This document shows, in pieces, positions 60,236 through 64,000 of a DNA stretch of 64,000 bases. Positions within the stretch are counted from its first letter, which is position 1. The number at the start of each line of letters is the position of its first letter. Below the pieces are notes generated by a model, which was not told where the DNA came from, made no database searches, and saw only the letters and a program-made list of their open reading frames with translations. A program made the position numbers and the translations under genes. Source of the stretch: Vibrio hepatarius (GTDB lineage Bacteria > Pseudomonadota > Gammaproteobacteria > Enterobacterales > Vibrionaceae); the NCBI RefSeq assembly GCF_001274785.1, contig NZ_LHPI01000012.1, positions 1-64,000 of the forward strand, in the 5' to 3' direction.

Positions 60236-60633
60236 TGATTCACCTCTTTATTATGTAGCGCTGCGAAAACGAACAGTCCCCAACCTAGCATAAAAGTTAC
60301 ACCACCAAACGGGGTAATTGGGCCAAACCATTTAATGCCCGTTAATGCCAATGCGTAAAGACTGCCGCTAAAACAAAAGATGCCGATGATAAAGCAAATC
60401 GCAGCGAGGGCGAAATATTTTTGTGATTTCTCGGTCAAAGAAGAGCGAATTAATACTCCGCACAACAAAATAGCCAGTGCATGAACGAATTGATACTGAA
60501 CGCCAGTATTAAATACTTCAATCAAATACGACGACAACACCTTCTTCAACCCATGTGCGGCAAAAGCGCCTAGTGCAACACCAATACCTGCTAACACTCC
60601 GCCAAACGCGACCAGCTGATTACTTTTCACCAT
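60232..60633 (-). CDS. DUF423 (YgdD) inner-membrane protein
   Basis: 133 residues from the ATG at 60633 ([20 protein letters not shown]) with GAGG upstream. About four membrane segments with the DUF423 signature [14 protein letters not shown]. Function unknown; conserved beside gcvA and rlmM in enterics too. Start overlaps the preceding hydrolase gene by 14 bases. Confidence 0.88.
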   Translation of the reverse strand: MVKSNQLVAFGGVLAGIGVALGAFAAHGLKKVLSSYLIEVFNTGVQYQFVHALAILLCGVLIRSSLTEKSQKYFALAAICFIIGIFCFSGSLYALALTGIKWFGPITPFGGVTFMLGWGLFVFAALHNKEVNQ

Positions 60634-61246
60634 ATACCTCAAAAATAAATTTCGCTAAACGTTGTACCGCCAAGTCAATATTGCCCTGCTCAGTGTGACC
60701 CGATTTTTTACGTGGTTTAAAGCTGTGGTCACCGTCGGGCAAAAACTCAACTTGTACACTCGATGATAGAGCAAAGTCGCTAAACTCTTCCTTTTTGCCA
60801 AAGGTATCTCGCTCACCTTGTAAAATCAGCAGCGGCTTTGCCACAGAAGCCAAATGCTCGCCTTTGTAATTCTCAGGTTTGCCCGGCGGATGGAATGGAT
60901 ACCCCAGACAAGCGACCGCAGCAACGTTTTCATCATTAGCCAGCAGGCTGGCCATTCGACCACCCATGGATTTACCACCGATAATCACGCTACGCTGCTG
61001 CGCGTACTCAGCAATCACTTGTTGATAAGCTTCAAGCAGTTTTGGCGCTCGGTCTGGCGGACGTCTCTTACCATCTTCCGCGCGCTTAACCATATAAGGA
61101 AAATTAAAGCGTATCACCTGAATTCCATGCTTAGCCAAGCCTTGCGCGACGGCAGACATGAAATCATGGTCCATTCCTGCACCTGCTCCGTGAGCAAAAA
61201 TAAAAATCGGCGCGCCCTGCTCTCCATCAATCAGGTAATTAGTCAT
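60620..61246 (-). CDS. Alpha/beta hydrolase (KANL3/Tex30-like)
   Basis: 208 residues. Oxyanion segment HGAGAG at 19-24, nucleophile Ser93 in GGKSMGGR, acid Asp147 (QGERDTFG) and His174 (DGDHSFKP), so a full catalytic triad. Family with no settled substrate. Inserted between gcvA and ygdD, an arrangement absent from E. coli. It overlaps both neighbours by a few bases, so it belongs to the same operon. Confidence 0.88.
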   Translation of the reverse strand: MTNYLIDGEQGAPIFIFAHGAGAGMDHDFMSAVAQGLAKHGIQVIRFNFPYMVKRAEDGKRRPPDRAPKLLEAYQQVIAEYAQQRSVIIGGKSMGGRMASLLANDENVAAVACLGYPFHPPGKPENYKGEHLASVAKPLLILQGERDTFGKKEEFSDFALSSSVQVEFLPDGDHSFKPRKKSGHTEQGNIDLAVQRLAKFIFEVYGEK

Positions 61247-62147
61247 CTAACAAATCCTCTTGCTCACTTTGCGCCTTCGCTAACATCCAGTCACGGAAAG
61301 TGGCGATACGCCCCATGTCGGCTTGTTTCTCATGACAAACCACATAGAACGCATTTTTGGTAACCAACACTTCATCGAATGGCGCGATCAAACGCCCTGC
61401 TTCTAACTCAGGTTGCGCCAACACGTTGTTACCCAGAGCCACACCTTGTCCATGTGCTGCTGCCTGAAGAACCATTGTCGAGTGACTAAAGATCGGGCCG
61501 TGGTTAACATTGACCCCTTCGATACCGTTCTGCTTAGCAAATTGTTTCCAATCTTTACGAGATGTATCGTGCAGTAACGTATGCTTGCTTAAATCACTTA
61601 GTGTTTCTAATGGTTTGTTACCTAAAAGTAGCGATGGTGAACAAAGTGGAATCAAAAATTCTTGATACAACTTGTCGGCACGAAGCCCCGGCCAATTACC
61701 TCGTCCATAATAAATCGCCACATCAACGTCGTCAGTCAAAGATCCTTCGTCCATGTCCACCGCTTTGATGCGAACGTCGATATCTGGCTCTTGTTGGTTA
61801 AAGTCTGCCAAACGCGGCACTAGCCACTGAATAGCAAAACTTGGCGGTAAACTGATAGTTAACGCACCTTTTTCACTGCGTTCAAGAACTTTATCAGTAG
61901 CTTCTGCTAATGAAGTGAAAATATCTTTAATGTCTAAGAAATAGCTCTGACCTTCTTCGGTAAGAAGTAGAGAGCGATTTCTTCTGCGAAAAAGCTTTAA
62001 GCCGAGGAATTCTTCTAACGCTTTAATCTGATGACTCACCGCGGCTTGAGTAACAAACAACTCTTCAGCTGCACGAGTAAAGCTCAAATGACGCGCTGCG
62101 GCCTCAAACACCTTTAATGAGTTTAACGGAGGCAATCTTCTGGACAT
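61239..62147 (-). CDS. gcvA: LysR-type glycine cleavage regulator GcvA
   Basis: 302-residue LysR regulator with N-terminal winged HTH (LSFTRAAEELFVTQAAVSHQ) and effector domain. The MSRRLPPLNSLKVFEAAARH start is typical of GcvA. It activates the glycine cleavage operon and gcvB. Divergent from gcvB, as in enterics; AAGAAGG ribosome site. Confidence 0.94.
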   Translation of the reverse strand: MSRRLPPLNSLKVFEAAARHLSFTRAAEELFVTQAAVSHQIKALEEFLGLKLFRRRNRSLLLTEEGQSYFLDIKDIFTSLAEATDKVLERSEKGALTISLPPSFAIQWLVPRLADFNQQEPDIDVRIKAVDMDEGSLTDDVDVAIYYGRGNWPGLRADKLYQEFLIPLCSPSLLLGNKPLETLSDLSKHTLLHDTSRKDWKQFAKQNGIEGVNVNHGPIFSHSTMVLQAAAHGQGVALGNNVLAQPELEAGRLIAPFDEVLVTKNAFYVVCHEKQADMGRIATFRDWMLAKAQSEQEDLLDD

Positions 62148-62239
62148 GGCACCCTTCTTTATATGGGATTAGTTTTTTTAATCTGAAACATTATAAAATG
62201 TCCATTGCCTGACGACCAGAGAAATTCTATATTTCCCCC

Positions 62240-62440
62240 CGCAGTAAAGAGCCTGAACGGCTTGATTCTTATGGAATCAATTGGCACTTTGCTGCGATGT
62301 TGTGTTTGCAAACTCGTATTTCGAGTTAGGTAGGATTTCTACCACCGTTTCGTACCAAGATGGAACGAAACATACTTCCTGTATTTATTTTGACCTGTCT
62401 GTCAAATTTTTTAGCACCGCCTAGATGGCGGTGTTTTTTT
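62240..62440 (+). ncRNA. gcvB: Small RNA GcvB
   Basis: Hfq-dependent sRNA that represses many amino-acid and peptide transporter mRNAs. It lies divergent to gcvA. The G/U-rich target-binding region is visible (GATGTTGTGTTTGCAA, about 62296-62311), as are ACTTCCTGTA and CCTGTCTGTC blocks and the terminator AGCACCGCCTAGATGGCGGTG plus T-run shortened here as CACCGCC / GGCGGTG, all shared with enteric GcvB. Promoter: TTGCCT (62205-62210), 17 bases, TATATT (62228-62233). A GcvA-type CTAAT motif occurs at 62168-62172 on the minus strand. The 5' end is estimated. Confidence 0.9.
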
Positions 62441-62560
62441 ATGCCATTTTTCCGCAGATACAAAAACGCCACTCCTTATTAGCTGAAGCACTATCAAGTA
62501 GTCACCGCAGCAAAGAGTGACGTTCAATAAACCGGATTCGGTTCGCTGTTTAAGTGGGTA
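62441..62560. other. Gap between gcvB and cyoE
   Basis: 120 bases between two convergent transcripts. I see no gene and no convincing terminator for cyoE beyond the gcvB hairpin, which lies about 120 bases away. Confidence 0.5.
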
Positions 62561-63427
62561 TTAGATAATAGCTGGCAATAGCTCGACGCCAAGCACACCA
62601 CTTATCCCCATCACCACCAGCAGCGAGACTTTAAATACCGATTTTGACCACGCGACGTAGTTACTGTCGTCAATACTGCGAAAGGTCACCTTCGTCCACA
62701 TAAAGCAAACCACAGCTGCAACCGCTAAGTATTCATACCCGGCTTCACCAAGTAAAAATAATCCCAACGATACTGCGCCAAACGCCACCACATACGCTTT
62801 CATGTGTCGGTGCGCTTTGTGAATCCCCTCTTTGACTGGCAAAACAGGAATCTCTGCATCTCGGTAGTCTTGCATGCGGAACATCGCAATCGCGTAGGAA
62901 TGCGGCATTTGCCATAAGCAGAACATGGTAAACAACAGAATTGCTTCTAAGCTGATGAAGTTGGTCACCGCCAAGTAGCCCACTAATGGTGGCACGGCGC
63001 CAGAGATACTGCCAACAAGAGTGCCGTATACTGAGTTGCGTTTGTACCACATGGTGTAGAAGAACACGTAGTAGACGTAGCCGAGCAGCACCACGACCGC
63101 CGAAAGCGGATTGACTAATTGGAACAGCAGTGCCGTTCCCACCAGCAACATCGCCAAGGCATAGACAAAGGCGACATCAATATTGATGTTCCCTTTTACG
63201 GTCTCACGATTTTGTGTCCGCGCCATCTTTTGATCGATATCGCGGTCAAAAATATTGTTCACCACACAACCTGAAGCAATCACCAGCCCCACGCCAGCCA
63301 AGGTTGTTAAAAACAACGTCAGACTCGCTGGTTCTGATTTTGCGGCGAGGAAGAACCCCGCCGCAACCGAAATCAGGTTGCCGAAAATAATGCCCGGTTT
63401 GGTGATAGACAAATAACTTTTCAGCAT
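62561..63427 (-). CDS. cyoE: Protoheme IX farnesyltransferase (heme O synthase)
   Basis: Adds a farnesyl group to heme B, giving the heme O needed by cytochrome bo oxidase. 288 residues from the ATG at 63427 (MLKSYLSITKPGIIFGN); the upstream open frame runs back into cyoD. UbiA-type prenyltransferase with the NxxxDxxxD motif Asn57-Asp61-Asp65 (NNIFDRDID) and about nine membrane segments. Follows cyoD by 8 bases. Confidence 0.96.
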   Translation of the reverse strand: MLKSYLSITKPGIIFGNLISVAAGFFLAAKSEPASLTLFLTTLAGVGLVIASGCVVNNIFDRDIDQKMARTQNRETVKGNINIDVAFVYALAMLLVGTALLFQLVNPLSAVVVLLGYVYYVFFYTMWYKRNSVYGTLVGSISGAVPPLVGYLAVTNFISLEAILLFTMFCLWQMPHSYAIAMFRMQDYRDAEIPVLPVKEGIHKAHRHMKAYVVAFGAVSLGLFLLGEAGYEYLAVAAVVCFMWTKVTFRSIDDSNYVAWSKSVFKVSLLVVMGISGVLGVELLPAII

Positions 63428-63435
63428 ACCCGTGC

Positions 63436-63747
63436 CTACAACTTCATGTTGACGTTCATGTTGTAAACAATCCAGATCGAACCAGCGATCAGGATCAGCA
63501 CAACAATGGCGGTAAACATCAATGACACCAAGTTCCAACGCCCGTCTGACGTTTTCGCTTCCATGTGTAGGAAGTACTTAAAGTGCACAAAAATCTGCAC
63601 CAAAGCACAGGTAAACATCACAACGTAAGTGGTGCTCGCTGGCAGCGTTTGCGCCCAGACGAAGTAGAACGGAATCACCGTTAAGATCAGCGACGCAACG
63701 AAGCCTTTTACGTAATCCGACGAGCTAGTTTCAACATGTTGGCCCAT
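63436..63747 (-). CDS. cyoD: Cytochrome bo(3) ubiquinol oxidase subunit IV
   Basis: 103 residues from the ATG at 63747 ([20 protein letters not shown]). Three membrane segments and the conserved QIFVHFKYFLHM motif. Start and cyoC stop share a base (TAATG), so the two are coupled. Confidence 0.95.
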   Translation of the reverse strand: MGQHVETSSSDYVKGFVASLILTVIPFYFVWAQTLPASTTYVVMFTCALVQIFVHFKYFLHMEAKTSDGRWNLVSLMFTAIVVLILIAGSIWIVYNMNVNMKL

Positions 63748-64000
63748 TACATCACCCCCATTAAGTAAACGATGGTAAAGACACAAATCCAAACAATATC
63801 TAGGAAATGCCAGAACAGGCTCAAGCAGTTAAAACGCATCGCCATGTTGTCATTCAGACCTTTAGTAGAAAGCTGATGATAAGCCACCGCTAACCAAATT
63901 AGACCAAAGGTCACGTGCAGGCCGTGCGTGCCAACCAGCGTAAAGAATGCCGATAGGAACGCACTGGTCTGCGGGCCATAGCCTTCTTCAATCAGGTGAT
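63747..64000 (-). CDS. cyoC: Cytochrome bo(3) ubiquinol oxidase subunit III, C-terminal part
   Basis: Partial gene cut by the right window edge; 84 codons seen including the stop. Contains [16 protein letters not shown] and the terminal [19 protein letters not shown], hallmark of heme-copper oxidase subunit III. cyoA and cyoB should lie beyond the edge. Confidence 0.95.
   Translation of the reverse strand, partial: HLIEEGYGPQTSAFLSAFFTLVGTHGLHVTFGLIWLAVAYHQLSTKGLNDNMAMRFNCLSLFWHFLDIVWICVFTIVYLMGVM

Overview
The window is a chromosomal segment of a gammaproteobacterium of the family Vibrionaceae, almost certainly the genus Vibrio. Three things point there: the polar-flagellum gene order (flagellins-flaG-fliD-flaI-fliS-flrA-flrB-flrC-fliE...fliR-flhB) with the vibrio-type FlrA/FlrBC regulators, a HubP/FimV polar organiser next to asd and pdxB, and many small vibrio families (DUF2956, DUF2897, DUF2310). 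I cannot name the species. I found no phage, insertion sequence, integron, CRISPR, tRNA or rRNA.

Layout. (1) 1-12.8 kb, housekeeping: fimV (cut by the left edge), asd, pdxB and fabB on the minus strand, divergent mnmC, yfcL, epmC, a UPF0126/TRIC membrane protein, aroC, prmB and divergent smrB. (2) 12.8-37.7 kb, a nearly continuous minus-strand polar-flagellum block. It holds three tandem flagellins, the cap/chaperone operon, the regulators FlrA, FlrB and FlrC, then basal body, C-ring, export ATPase and export gate genes. Its regulatory tiers are visible: sigma-54 (-24/-12) sites precede flrB, fliE and fliK, and sigma-28-like sites precede each flagellin gene. (3) 37.7-39.3 kb, a DyP-type peroxidase and a DUF2919 membrane protein. 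(4) 39.4-47.0 kb, a complete nitrite-to-ammonia (Nrf) module: nrfBCD plus heme-lyase genes nrfE, a DsbE-like thioredoxin and nrfF on the minus strand, divergent nrfA, and a convergent NrfG-like TPR gene. The AT-rich divergent intergenic region carries a perfect NarP/NarL 7-2-7 palindrome and an FNR-like box. (5) 47.1-55.0 kb, small conserved genes around dapE, syd and queF, ending in a TPR membrane protein with a degenerate GGDEF domain. (6) 55.1-62.4 kb, an intact diguanylate cyclase, ppnN, xni, then the gcvA-ygdD-rlmM neighbourhood with the divergent sRNA gene gcvB. (7) 62.5-64 kb, the end of a cyoABCDE cytochrome bo oxidase operon, cut by the right edge in cyoC.

How the parts fit. FlrA would start the cascade, FlrB/FlrC would fire the basal-body operons through sigma-54, and sigma-28 would drive the flagellins late. 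FimV/HubP organises the pole where this flagellum sits. The c-di-GMP genes may link to motility, but the window does not show that. The Nrf genes encode periplasmic respiratory ammonification with its own heme-lyase set for the special CxxCK heme.

I did not find a clearly new multigene system. The observations most worth a second look are the degenerate-GGDEF/TPR protein beside a diguanylate cyclase lacking the I-site Arg, a 33-residue-period repeat in FliD kept by synonymous divergence, a 55-nt palindrome in front of the DyP gene, a sigma-54 promoter nested in a hairpin between flrA and flrB, the structured fabB 3' region (candidate FarS sRNA), and a terminator hairpin almost touching the xni start codon.
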